Shown here: positions 1-6,177 of the stretch, piece after piece | How the letters are laid out: the number at the start of each line of letters is the position of its first letter | Position numbering within the stretch: the first letter of the stretch is position 1 | Source: Desulfurococcales archaeon | GTDB lineage: Archaea > Thermoproteota > Thermoprotei_A > Sulfolobales > Desulfurococcaceae | DNA length: 9,034 nucleotides | Direction of reading: 5' to 3' | Assembly: GCA_027028805.1 (NCBI GenBank) | Contig: JALVHX010000194.1 | Location: forward strand, 1-9,034 | Translations under genes and position numbers: made by a program | The notes under the pieces: generated by a model | Seen by the model: the letters and a program-made list of their open reading frames with translations, nothing else | Databases searched by the model: none | Told to the model about the DNA's origin: nothing

Positions 1-56
1 TCTAGGACGCCGCCCTTACGAGGCGGAGGTCCGGGGTTCAAATCCCCGCGGGCCCA
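1..56 (+). tRNA. tRNA-Val (anticodon UAC), 3' part only
   Basis: This is the 3' portion of a tRNA gene cut by the window edge; the acceptor 5' strand and most of the D arm are missing. The anticodon stem is CCGCC (10-14) paired with GGCGG (22-26), and the loop CTTACGA (15-21) places the anticodon TAC at 17-19, which reads valine codons. A five-base variable loop follows. The T arm is CGGGG (32-36) / CCCCG (44-48) around the loop TTCAAAT. The 3' acceptor strand is CGGGCCC (49-55), with A at 56 as discriminator base. No CCA follows, so the CCA end must be added after transcription. The rest of the gene should begin with a complementary GGGCCCG upstream of the window. Confidence 0.93.
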
Positions 57-82
57 CTCCTATTCTTCTCGGCGGTGGGTTA

Positions 83-93
83 GGTTTATTTTG
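83..93 (+). promoter_or_regulatory. Candidate TATA box for the L38e gene
   Basis: The T-rich element GGTTTATTTTG lies about 60 bp upstream of the chosen GTG start. An archaeal start site about 25 bp downstream would give a short leader containing the purine-rich GGGGTGG at 135-141, a plausible ribosome binding site for the GTG at 148. This is inferred from spacing only. Confidence 0.4.
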
Positions 94-147
94 TGGGGGT
101 TTGTGATATTTGTTTGCCATGGTTTTAGTGAATGCGGGGTGGCTGTT

Positions 148-375
148 GTGCCTGTGGAGGTATATAGTGTGGATGAGTTCCTTGATTATGCCAGGCGGGC
201 GTCTGAGTGCAGGGTTAAGCGTGTTGTTGAGAGGGTGGGCGGCGAGAAGAGGGTTGTTGTCAAGGTGAAGGCTAGGGCTCCCGGGAGGCTGGCGACGCTG
301 AAGATCGAGGAGGATAAGTTGGAGGAGCTGCTGGCCAAGCTACGGGAGATAGGCTGCGAGATAGTGGAGATATAG
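148..375 (+). CDS. rpl38e: Large ribosomal subunit protein eL38 (L38e)
   Basis: This is a 75-residue basic protein of the archaeal/eukaryal-specific L38e family, a small component of the 60S-type subunit that occurs in only part of the archaea. From the GTG at 148 it begins MPVEVYSVDEFLDYARRASE and continues with CRVKRVV. That agrees with the family pattern of a short N-terminal strand, a helix with E-F-L, a basic stretch, and a C-terminal strand-helix ending in a hydrophobic-acidic tail (here EIVEI). Its length is normal. The open frame continues upstream to a TTG at 91, but those residues do not look like L38e, and GGGGTGG sits 6 bp before the GTG. It follows the tRNA gene on the same strand and converges on the beta-CASP nuclease with only 18 bp between the stop codons. 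Family identity rests on the N-terminal pattern recalled from archaeal homologues. Confidence 0.82.
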   Translation: MPVEVYSVDEFLDYARRASECRVKRVVERVGGEKRVVVKVKARAPGRLATLKIEEDKLEELLAKLREIGCEIVEI

Positions 376-393
376 AACAAGTGTGCGCAGCCC

Positions 394-1680
394 CTAGTTT
401 TCCAGGATAAGCCTCTCCTCGTTCATTGGCAGATAAATGTTGACGTCGTCGCCGACGACCGAGCGTATCTCCTCGGCAAGCCTTGTCCTGGCGTCATCCT
501 CCCCATGTATTATCACTATGTTTTTAAGGGAAGCCCTATAGTGTCTCGCGATATTAACCAGGCCGTCGCGGCCCGCATGGCTCGATAAGTCGAACCATTG
601 AAGCCTAGCCTTAACCTCCAAGCCCAGGCTTTCGACAACACCCTTCTCCAGGATCTCGTGGCCCGGGCTATCAACGCTCTGATAACTGACGAGGAAAACA
701 GCGTTCCTGGGATTACCAGCCAGCTTCTTGAGATAATAGAGCGCGGGCCCGCCCTTAAGCATCCCCGCGGAGCTCACAATAATACCCGGCCTCCTCCAAG
801 CCCTCCTCCTATCCTCCCATCCCCGCACAAACCGGGTCACAGAAACAGCCTTCTCGAAGAACCCGGGGTCCCGGAGAAACCTCTTATTAGCCAGATAAAT
901 ATCCGTGACAGCCCTGCCCATGCCGTCGAGAAAAACAGTCTCAGCGGGAAACTCGGCGGCCAGGAGAGATATAAGCTCCTGGCTCCTACCCACACTGAAA
1001 GCCGGGATAAGCACCGTTCCGCCGCCATCAAGAACCTCCTCAATAGCCTCAGCAAGCTTCTTCTCCGTCAAATGACGAGGCGGGTGTAGAGAAGAACCAT
1101 AGGTGGACTCGATGATCAAGGTGTCGACGCTGCGGGGCCAGAGCTCGGCACGGCCCAGAGTCCAGGTCTGAATAGTGTTGACATCACCGGTATACAGTAT
1201 ACTGTGGCCGCCGGCATCCAGATACGTGAGCCCACTCCCCAAAATATGCCCCGCACTAGTCATCATAACAGAATACTCATCCACAGAAACCTCCTCGCCA
1301 TAATCAACCAACAAACTATGCTCCTTCATAGAATAAAGCTCGGACTCCTCATAATCAATATAGTATCCGCTAAGCTTCATGAAATCCCTTATCAAGAGCT
1401 CCCCGATCTCAAGAGTCGGCCTAGTCATAACAGCCAACGGGGCGGCGGAGACATAGAGGAAGGGAACAGCACCAATATGATCAAGATGAGCATGAGACAC
1501 GGCCACAGCGGCGACATCAATAGGCCTAACATGGCCCGGAAACCGCGGCCTCCCCTCCTCATCGAAATTAACACCATAATCCAGCAAGAAACCCCGGCCA
1601 CAACCCTCACACCTGACAAAGAAACCCGCCCGGCCAACCTCGCCTCCGCCGCCGAGGACATCAACAAAAACCCTAACCAT
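394..1680 (-). CDS. Beta-CASP metallo-beta-lactamase ribonuclease, aCPSF2 type
   Basis: This predicted zinc-dependent RNA nuclease is related to the CPSF73/Ysh1 3'-end processing endonuclease; archaeal homologues act as endo- and/or 5'-3' exonucleases in RNA maturation and decay. From the ATG at 1680 it has 428 residues. The metallo-beta-lactamase motifs are present: D34 (DYGVNF), the signature HAHLDH at 63-68, H145 (GHILGSG) and D166 (YTGDVN). The beta-CASP motifs follow: E191 (ESTYG, motif A), H368 (SSHAGRDG, motif B) and H392 (IIHGED, motif C). The conserved segments PAFSVGRSQEL and SSAGMLKGGPA are also there, so the active site looks complete. No N-terminal KH domains precede the fold, which points to aCPSF2 rather than aCPSF1; RNase J lacks this motif layout. 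An upstream in-frame ATG at 1725 would add 15 residues without family character, and a TATA-like element lies about 25-30 bp before 1680, so I prefer the shorter form. Confidence 0.93.
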   Translation of the reverse strand: MVRVFVDVLGGGGEVGRAGFFVRCEGCGRGFLLDYGVNFDEEGRPRFPGHVRPIDVAAVAVSHAHLDHIGAVPFLYVSAAPLAVMTRPTLEIGELLIRDFMKLSGYYIDYEESELYSMKEHSLLVDYGEEVSVDEYSVMMTSAGHILGSGLTYLDAGGHSILYTGDVNTIQTWTLGRAELWPRSVDTLIIESTYGSSLHPPRHLTEKKLAEAIEEVLDGGGTVLIPAFSVGRSQELISLLAAEFPAETVFLDGMGRAVTDIYLANKRFLRDPGFFEKAVSVTRFVRGWEDRRRAWRRPGIIVSSAGMLKGGPALYYLKKLAGNPRNAVFLVSYQSVDSPGHEILEKGVVESLGLEVKARLQWFDLSSHAGRDGLVNIARHYRASLKNIVIIHGEDDARTRLAEEIRSVVGDDVNIYLPMNEERLILEN

Positions 1681-1704
1681 AACAACACACCCACGCCGCC
1701 GAGA

Positions 1705-1713
1705 CCAAATAAG
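1705..1713 (-). promoter_or_regulatory. Candidate TATA box for the beta-CASP nuclease
   Basis: Read on the minus strand the sequence is CTTATTTGG, centred about 29 bp upstream of the ATG at 1680. Normal archaeal spacing predicts transcription starting within a few bases of that ATG, so the mRNA would be leaderless or nearly so. This also argues against the upstream ATG at 1725, which would lie before the transcript. Confidence 0.45.
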
Positions 1714-1769
1714 CCCCCAAGCCAAGACATGTCAAGGCAACACATACACAAATGAAACAATAAACACCC

Positions 1770-1785
1770 CCTTATCTAAATAAGG
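1770..1785. repeat. Inverted repeat in the divergent intergenic region
   Basis: CCTTAT (1770-1775) and ATAAGG (1780-1785) form a perfect 6-bp inverted repeat around CTAA. It is the clearest structure in the 241-bp gap (1681-1921) between the divergent nuclease and NAC genes. It could be an operator or an AT-rich promoter element; the function is unknown. The rest of the gap holds promoter-like AT segments, and I see no small gene or RNA gene in it. Confidence 0.5.
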
Positions 1786-1860
1786 CATCGCCCCACACCC
1801 TCTCCCAGACAAAACAGTAGCCGCTAAACAATAGGGGAACGCAAAATAATAGGACGCCCC

Positions 1861-1880
1861 CTAATATAGTAAATTAAAAC
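1861..1880 (+). promoter_or_regulatory. AT-rich candidate promoter of the NAC-PolB1 genes
   Basis: Two TATA-like stretches (CTAATATA at 1861-1868 and AAATTAAAA at 1871-1879) sit 40-60 bp before the NAC start. A start site about 25 bp downstream of either would keep the GGGTGAT site in the leader. Which stretch is used cannot be told from sequence. Confidence 0.4.
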
Positions 1881-1906
1881 AATAACCGGGCCCAAGCATT
1901 ATCAAC

Positions 1907-1913
1907 GGGTGAT
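1907..1913 (+). promoter_or_regulatory. Ribosome binding site fixing the TTG start of NAC
   Basis: GGGTGAT is a strong match to the archaeal anti-16S consensus GGTGAT. It is followed by 8 bases and then the TTG at 1922, and it supports TTG over the ATG at 1934. Confidence 0.7.
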
Positions 1914-1921
1914 GCATAGAG

Positions 1922-2296
1922 TTGTTTCCGGGAATGTCGCCGCGCGAGATAAAGCGCATGATGAAGCGCATGGGGATAAGATACGAGGAACTAGGCGGCG
2001 TAGAGGCAGTGATGATAAAGACTGGTGATAAGACCATAAAGCTCATAGATCCACAGGTAATAGTTCTAGACATGGGCGGGCAGAAGATATACCAGATAAT
2101 GGCTCGTGGAGAAGAAGTATCCGAGAACAAGGAGCCCGGGGCCATGGAGGAGGCGATAGAGATCAATGAGGAGGACATAGAATTCATAGTAGAGCAGACA
2201 GGAGCCTCCAGGGAAGAGGCTAGAAAAGCCCTTATAGAGTCGCGGGGCGACATAGCCGAAGCCATTCTGAGGCTCAAAGGAGAAGGCGGGACCTAG
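1922..2296 (+). CDS. nac: Nascent polypeptide-associated complex protein (archaeal NAC)
   Basis: Archaeal NAC forms a homodimer that binds ribosomes near the exit tunnel and contacts emerging nascent chains. The 124-residue product starts MFPGMSPREIKRMMKRMGI, the usual archaeal N-terminus. The NAC domain follows at roughly residues 24-65, including the segment DPQVIVLDMGGQKIYQI. An acidic linker (about 63-80) precedes a C-terminal UBA domain (about 82-118, EEDIEFIVEQTGASREEARK onward). Length and domain order are typical. The TTG start is chosen because it restores the family's MFPG opening and has a well-placed GGGTGAT site; the next in-frame ATG (1934) would remove that motif. PolB1 starts 30 bp downstream on the same strand with no obvious ribosome binding site of its own, so the two are probably co-transcribed. 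Confidence 0.95.
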   Translation: MFPGMSPREIKRMMKRMGIRYEELGGVEAVMIKTGDKTIKLIDPQVIVLDMGGQKIYQIMARGEEVSENKEPGAMEEAIEINEEDIEFIVEQTGASREEARKALIESRGDIAEAILRLKGEGGT

Positions 2297-2326
2297 GCTC
2301 CGCCAGCGGCGAAAAAACAATACATT

Positions 2327-4909
2327 ATGCGGGGAACAAGCGCCGTGAGGGTGCCGCGGATAGGAAACGTGTCATCCATAATAAACACGGAGTCTTATGT
2401 TAAGAAGCTGGACAAACCCGCCTATCTCCTAGGAGTATACTATGACGGCATGTCAGCCAAAGCCGTGCTAGAGTTCGTGGACGAGGAGGGTTCATCGCTT
2501 ATCCTGCTCCACGACCCCACAGGCCACAAGCCATACTTCTTAACAGACGTGCCCGCCGACGAGATCGTCTCAAACAAGAAGATCACGGGTCACAGGGGCT
2601 TCGACCACGTAGAGAAGGTCAGGAAAACTGATCCCCTCACGGGAAAAGAAGTCGTCATGACAAAGATAGTCACAAAGGATCCCCTGTCGGTGGCGAAGCT
2701 CAGAGAAGCCGTCCCCAAGGCGTGGGAGGCTAAGATAAAATACCACGACAACTACGTCTTCGACAACGGCCTCATACCAGGGATGAGGTATATCCAGAGA
2801 AACGGTAGACTAGAAATACTCCTCCCCAAGGTCTCGGAGGAGACCCGGAGAAAAGTACTAGAGATCTTCCGCCACGAGGCCGAGGAAACAAGGCGCCTAG
2901 CACTGGAATGGACACCCCTCTTCGAGGAAAAACCGCCGCCAGCCCGTAGACTAGCCATCGACATAGAGGTATACACGCCCTTCAGGGGAAGAGTACCGCA
3001 CCCGAAGAGGGCGGAGTACCCTGTAACCAGCATAGCCATGGTGGGCAGCGACGGCTACAAGAGGATAATACTGCTCGCCAGGAGACACGAGTGGGGGGAC
3101 ACGCCGCCCGAGTACCCGGCCGACGCGATAGTAGAGTTCTATGACAGCGAGGAGGCATTGATCCTAGAGACCTTCAGGGTCATGAACACTTATCCAGTAG
3201 TGCTCACCTTCAACGGCGACAACTTCGACCTCCAATACCTCTACCACCGCGCCCTGAAGCTGGGCATACCCAGGTGGCTTATACCCTTCAAGATACAGGA
3301 GGACGCTGTCAGGATAACGACAAGCATACACCTAGACCTATACAGGTTCTTCGAGAACAGGGCTATACAGGTATACGCGTTCGGCGCCAGATACCAGGAG
3401 TTCACGCTAGACGCGGTTGCCTCGGCGCTCCTCAAGGTATCAAAGATAGCCGTGGAGGGCAACCTGGGCGAGCTCCCATATGGGCGGCTAATAGCATACA
3501 ACTACCGCGACGCAGAGCTCACGCTCAGCCTAACCACGTTCGATAACAACATAGTATGGCAGCTCATGGTGCTCCTGGCGCGCATATCGAAGACGAGCAT
3601 AGAGGATATATGCAGGAAAACGATCTCCAAATGGATACAAAACCAGTTCTACTGGGAGCACCGTCAACGAGGATACCTCATACCCGAGCCCGAGGACATA
3701 AAGAAGATGAAGGGAGCCAGGAGCCTCACAGAAGCCACGATAGAGGGAAAGAAATACGCGGGCGCCCTAGTAATAGAGCCGCCCATGGGCGTCTTCTTCC
3801 GCGTAACAGTGTTGGACGTTGCATCCCTATATCCCAGCATTATCAAGAAATACAACCTCAGCTACGAGACAGTGGATCCCGTTGAGTGTAAGCGGAAAAT
3901 ACACGCGGTTGACGAGACCGGCAGGAGGATACACGATATATGCATAGACAAGCCAGGCCTAATAGCACAGGTCATAGGGCTCCTGAGAGACTTCAGGGTA
4001 GGCATATATAAGAAGAAGAGCAAGGATAAGACGCTGAGCCCCGAGGAGAGAAGCTGGTACGACGTCGTGCAGAGGGCTATGAAGGTATTCATAAACGCGA
4101 GCTATGGAGTACTCGGGGCAGTCAACTTCCCCCTATACGCGCCCGCCGTAGCCGAAAGCGTTACAGCACTCGGCAGGAGATCCCTGTACACGATTCTCTC
4201 CAAGGGCGCTGAGATAGGCCTAAAGATCCTCTACGGCGACACAGACTCCATATTCCTATGGGACCCCACCGAGGAGCAGCTGGAGGGCCTGCAGGAATGG
4301 GTCAGCAGAAACCTAAACCTGGAGATAGAAGTGGACAAGGTCTTCGAATACGTCCTCTTCACAGGCCTCAAGAAGAACTATATCGGGGTATACGAGGACG
4401 GGGGAATAGAGATCAAGGGCCTCGTGGCCAAGAAGAGAAACGTCCCCGAGTTCCTCAAAGACCTGTTCGAGGAGATAATAGAGAAGTTCAGGTCCGCGCG
4501 CACCCCAAGAGACTTCTACGAGATAAAGGAGTGGCTGAACCGGGAGATCAGAACCCTGTACAGGCAGCTACGTCATAAACAATTGATGCTGGACAGGCTG
4601 GCGTTCAAAACAGGGCTCACAAAGCCCCTAGAAGAGTATAAGAAGAACAGGCCCCAGCACGTCAAGGCGGCCATGCAGCTGGCGGCCTACGGCGTCAACG
4701 TGATGCCCGGCGACATAATAGTATATGTGAAGGTTAAGACAAAGGAGGGGGTTAAGGCTATACAGCTAGCGAAGCTATACGAGGTGGACCCGGACAAGTA
4801 TATTGAGCAGATAAGGAGCGCGCTGGAACAATTGCTCGTAGCCCTCGGCATAGAGTGGGACGACATAGTCGGCATGAACAGGCTCATGAGCTTCATGGAG
4901 GCGGCGTAG
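2327..4909 (+). CDS. polB1: DNA polymerase B1 (PolB1/Dpo1), family B replicative polymerase
   Basis: This 860-residue family B DNA polymerase resembles the Sulfolobus PolB1 (Dpo1) group along its whole length, e.g. GHKPYFLTDV near residue 66, GLIPGMRYI near 148, and KKRNVPEF at 702-709. The 3'-5' proofreading motifs are intact: Exo I D212/E214 (AIDIEVYTP), Exo II D301 (TFNGDNFD) and Exo III Y391/D395 (YNYRDAE). The polymerase motifs are intact: motif A D497 (LDVASLYPSII), motif B K586 (RAMKVFINASYG) and motif C D638/D640 (YGDTDS). The position after the motif A aspartate is Val instead of the more common aromatic residue. The C-terminus (MNRLMSFMEAA) could be a degenerate PCNA-binding peptide. 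Crenarchaeal PolB1 is regarded as the main replicative polymerase and works with PCNA; the PBP1/PBP2 subunits described in Sulfolobus are not encoded here. The ATG at 2327 is the first start and gives a somewhat shorter N-terminus than the Sulfolobus enzyme. Confidence 0.97.
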   Translation: MRGTSAVRVPRIGNVSSIINTESYVKKLDKPAYLLGVYYDGMSAKAVLEFVDEEGSSLILLHDPTGHKPYFLTDVPADEIVSNKKITGHRGFDHVEKVRKTDPLTGKEVVMTKIVTKDPLSVAKLREAVPKAWEAKIKYHDNYVFDNGLIPGMRYIQRNGRLEILLPKVSEETRRKVLEIFRHEAEETRRLALEWTPLFEEKPPPARRLAIDIEVYTPFRGRVPHPKRAEYPVTSIAMVGSDGYKRIILLARRHEWGDTPPEYPADAIVEFYDSEEALILETFRVMNTYPVVLTFNGDNFDLQYLYHRALKLGIPRWLIPFKIQEDAVRITTSIHLDLYRFFENRAIQVYAFGARYQEFTLDAVASALLKVSKIAVEGNLGELPYGRLIAYNYRDAELTLSLTTFDNNIVWQLMVLLARISKTSIEDICRKTISKWIQNQFYWEHRQRGYLIPEPEDIKKMKGARSLTEATIEGKKYAGALVIEPPMGVFFRVTVLDVASLYPSIIKKYNLSYETVDPVECKRKIHAVDETGRRIHDICIDKPGLIAQVIGLLRDFRVGIYKKKSKDKTLSPEERSWYDVVQRAMKVFINASYGVLGAVNFPLYAPAVAESVTALGRRSLYTILSKGAEIGLKILYGDTDSIFLWDPTEEQLEGLQEWVSRNLNLEIEVDKVFEYVLFTGLKKNYIGVYEDGGIEIKGLVAKKRNVPEFLKDLFEEIIEKFRSARTPRDFYEIKEWLNREIRTLYRQLRHKQLMLDRLAFKTGLTKPLEEYKKNRPQHVKAAMQLAAYGVNVMPGDIIVYVKVKTKEGVKAIQLAKLYEVDPDKYIEQIRSALEQLLVALGIEWDDIVGMNRLMSFMEAA

Positions 4910-4917
4910 GCGACAAG

Positions 4918-4925
4918 ATTTATTA
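4918..4925 (+). promoter_or_regulatory. Candidate TATA box for S26e
   Basis: ATTTATTA lies just after the PolB1 stop codon and about 95 bp before the S26e start, suggesting a separate promoter with a leader of about 70 bases. A second AT element (CATAAAAC, 4979-4986) is closer and could be used instead. GGGGTG at 5004-5009 is the ribosome binding site, 7 bases before the ATG at 5017. Confidence 0.4.
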
Positions 4926-5016
4926 GCAAACTAGAATGTATCCATAAACCACGCCTACGCAGACAAGACTAAGCCCGGCATAAAACACGCCGTATACCTG
5001 GATGGGGTGCATATAC

Positions 5017-5304
5017 ATGCCCAAGAAACGCGAGAGCCGTGGAAGGAGAAAAGGAGCCAAGGGCAAGGTAGGCGTAATACAGTGCGACAACTGCGGCCGC
5101 CTAGTACCGGCCGACAAGGCTATCTGTGTGACACGTATGTACAGCCCCGTAGACCCGCAGCTCGCCCGCGAGCTCGAGAAAAAAGGCGCAATAATAATGA
5201 GGTACCCTGTAACAAAATGCTACTGCGTATCATGCGCCGTCCATCTAGGCATAGTGAAGGTTAGGCCCGAGGAGGAGAGAAAGAAGAAGCCCCTGCCCAT
5301 CTAG
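5017..5304 (+). CDS. rps26e: Small ribosomal subunit protein eS26 (S26e), zinc-ribbon
   Basis: This 95-residue basic protein belongs to the archaeal/eukaryal S26e family; it binds near the 3' end of 16S rRNA in the mRNA exit region. The N-terminus MPKKRESRGRRKGAKGKV is lysine/arginine-rich. Zinc-ligand cysteines are C23 and C26 (QCDNCGR) and C70 and C73 (YCVSCAVH), with an extra C68 next to the second pair. The segment YCVSCAVHLGIVKVR is a family hallmark. The lysine-rich tail ends KKKPLPI. The ATG at 5017 is chosen over an in-frame ATG at 5002 because GGGGTG lies 7 bases before it and actually contains part of the earlier ATG. The next gene follows after 32 bp on the same strand. Confidence 0.95.
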   Translation: MPKKRESRGRRKGAKGKVGVIQCDNCGRLVPADKAICVTRMYSPVDPQLARELEKKGAIIMRYPVTKCYCVSCAVHLGIVKVRPEEERKKKPLPI

Positions 5305-5336
5305 CATCACTCAGCAAACAAGACAGGGAACACCTT

Positions 5337-5777
5337 GTGCGCCACGCGGTGCTTGTAGAGGCGTCCCCGTTTTTCGATAGATGGGACATAGTTGACAGGG
5401 TCCTAGAGGCGGCGGCCCATACAGGCCTAGATATAGATGTGCTGGTCGTGCGCGACAGGATCATTGTGAGGAAACGCGGCAACAGTTTCTCCAAGACAAA
5501 AGTATCCGACACCTATAAGGCTCTCATGGAGAGCCTATCCTTGTGCGGAAAAATAATAGTTTTATCGGAGAATAGCTGGGAGAGACTGGAGCCAGGTATT
5601 CTCCGCGGAGACACCTGTGTTCTGATGGGGCTGCACAGTGATATACCCGGGTATCTCCTAGAGACCCTCCCGAGACCCTATGAAGAGAGAAGCCTCGGGG
5701 GCCCGAGCTATCTGGCAAGCCAGTGCATATACATACTCGGCTACCTGGCAACGGGCCCGGGAGAGGCGTGGAAATAA
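5337..5777 (+). CDS. Unrecognised 146-residue protein with SPOUT-like C-terminal motifs
   Basis: I do not recognise the family by name. The GTG at 5337 is the first possible start in this frame after the S26e stop, with AGGGAA as a weak ribosome binding site. The N-terminal half alternates strands and helices (HAVLVEAS, then IDVLVVRDRIIVRKRG). The C-terminal half reads IIVLSEN, then CVLMGLHSDIP at 94-104, then SLGGPSYLASQ at 119-129 followed by a hydrophobic helix (CIYILGYLA). That order, a strand ending in a G-rich turn and then a G-P-S-Y loop entering a helix, resembles the knotted SAM-binding site of SPOUT RNA methyltransferases. The resemblance is my inference and not an alignment. Position between S26e and other translation genes would suit an RNA-modification or ribosome-related role. 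It has no signal peptide or membrane segment. Confidence 0.8.
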   Translation: MRHAVLVEASPFFDRWDIVDRVLEAAAHTGLDIDVLVVRDRIIVRKRGNSFSKTKVSDTYKALMESLSLCGKIIVLSENSWERLEPGILRGDTCVLMGLHSDIPGYLLETLPRPYEERSLGGPSYLASQCIYILGYLATGPGEAWK

Positions 5778-5783
5778 ATATAT
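5772..5783 (+). promoter_or_regulatory. Candidate TATA box for the thioredoxin-like/aKMT pair
   Basis: AAATAAATATAT overlaps the stop codon of the preceding gene and lies about 70 bp before the ATG at 5848. Normal spacing gives a leader of about 40 bases containing GGGTGG (5835-5840), 7 bases before that ATG. Confidence 0.5.
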
Positions 5784-5847
5784 CCGGGTACTATGAGCAA
5801 TTAAAGAGCCTAGTCTATCCATAACCATGTGCGTGGGTGGATACTCC

Positions 5848-6171
5848 ATGGCCAAGGTTAAGAAGCTAATACTTGTAACAGCTAGTCATCACCCGCTACA
5901 TAACATGTGGGTTAAGCTGCTGGACAAGCTGGCTGAGGAGCACGGGGTTGAGAAGGAGATAAGGATCGAGGACTACGTGTTGCTCGTCGAGCACGGCGCC
6001 ACCGATGAATACGGGATGGCCTGGGTGCCGCAGCTGCTCGCAGAGCTCGATGATGGCACCATAAAGCTTGTCCTAGCCAAGTTCCCGCTCGACGAGGCGC
6101 TTCAGCCCGATCCCGACAAGGCGTACGAGGTGGCTGAGAAGAGGCTGAAGGAGCTGGAGGAGGGCTCCTAG
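5848..6171 (+). CDS. Small protein with thioredoxin-like pattern, CxxC replaced by HPLH
   Basis: The product has 107 residues and I cannot name its family. The secondary-structure pattern fits a thioredoxin-type fold: strand KKLILVTAS (5-13), a turn SHHPLH (13-18), a long amphipathic helix (NMWVKLLDKLAEEHGVE), strand KEIRIEDYVLLVEH, a proline at P61 preceding strand-forming residues (WVPQLLAEL), strand TIKLVLAKFP and a charged C-terminal helix. At the position of a CPxC active site it has H15-P16-L17-H18, so ordinary dithiol redox activity is not expected; it contains no cysteine at all. The ATG at 5848 is preferred over the in-frame ATG at 5827 because of GGGTGG at 5835-5840. Its stop lies 6 bp before the aKMT start, so the two are very probably co-transcribed. 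The fold assignment is inference. Confidence 0.82.
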   Translation: MAKVKKLILVTASHHPLHNMWVKLLDKLAEEHGVEKEIRIEDYVLLVEHGATDEYGMAWVPQLLAELDDGTIKLVLAKFPLDEALQPDPDKAYEVAEKRLKELEEGS

Positions 6172-6177
6172 AGAGCC

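Noticed and set aside
1..60. tRNA 3' end as an integration (att) site
   Set aside because: No integrase gene or duplicated tRNA 3' end is visible; housekeeping genes follow immediately.
598..1755. Long plus-strand open frames opposite the beta-CASP nuclease (598-1089, 1204-1755)
   Set aside because: They are antisense to a gene with complete catalytic motifs, their products are low-complexity with no domain pattern, and they arise from codon bias of the true frame.
1681..1921. Replication origin near PolB1
   Set aside because: No origin-recognition-box repeats or cdc6/orc1 gene are seen; the skew here follows gene strand.
1958..2019. ATGATGA and GTGATGA box C-like sequences within NAC
   Set aside because: They encode conserved NAC residues and lack matching D boxes.
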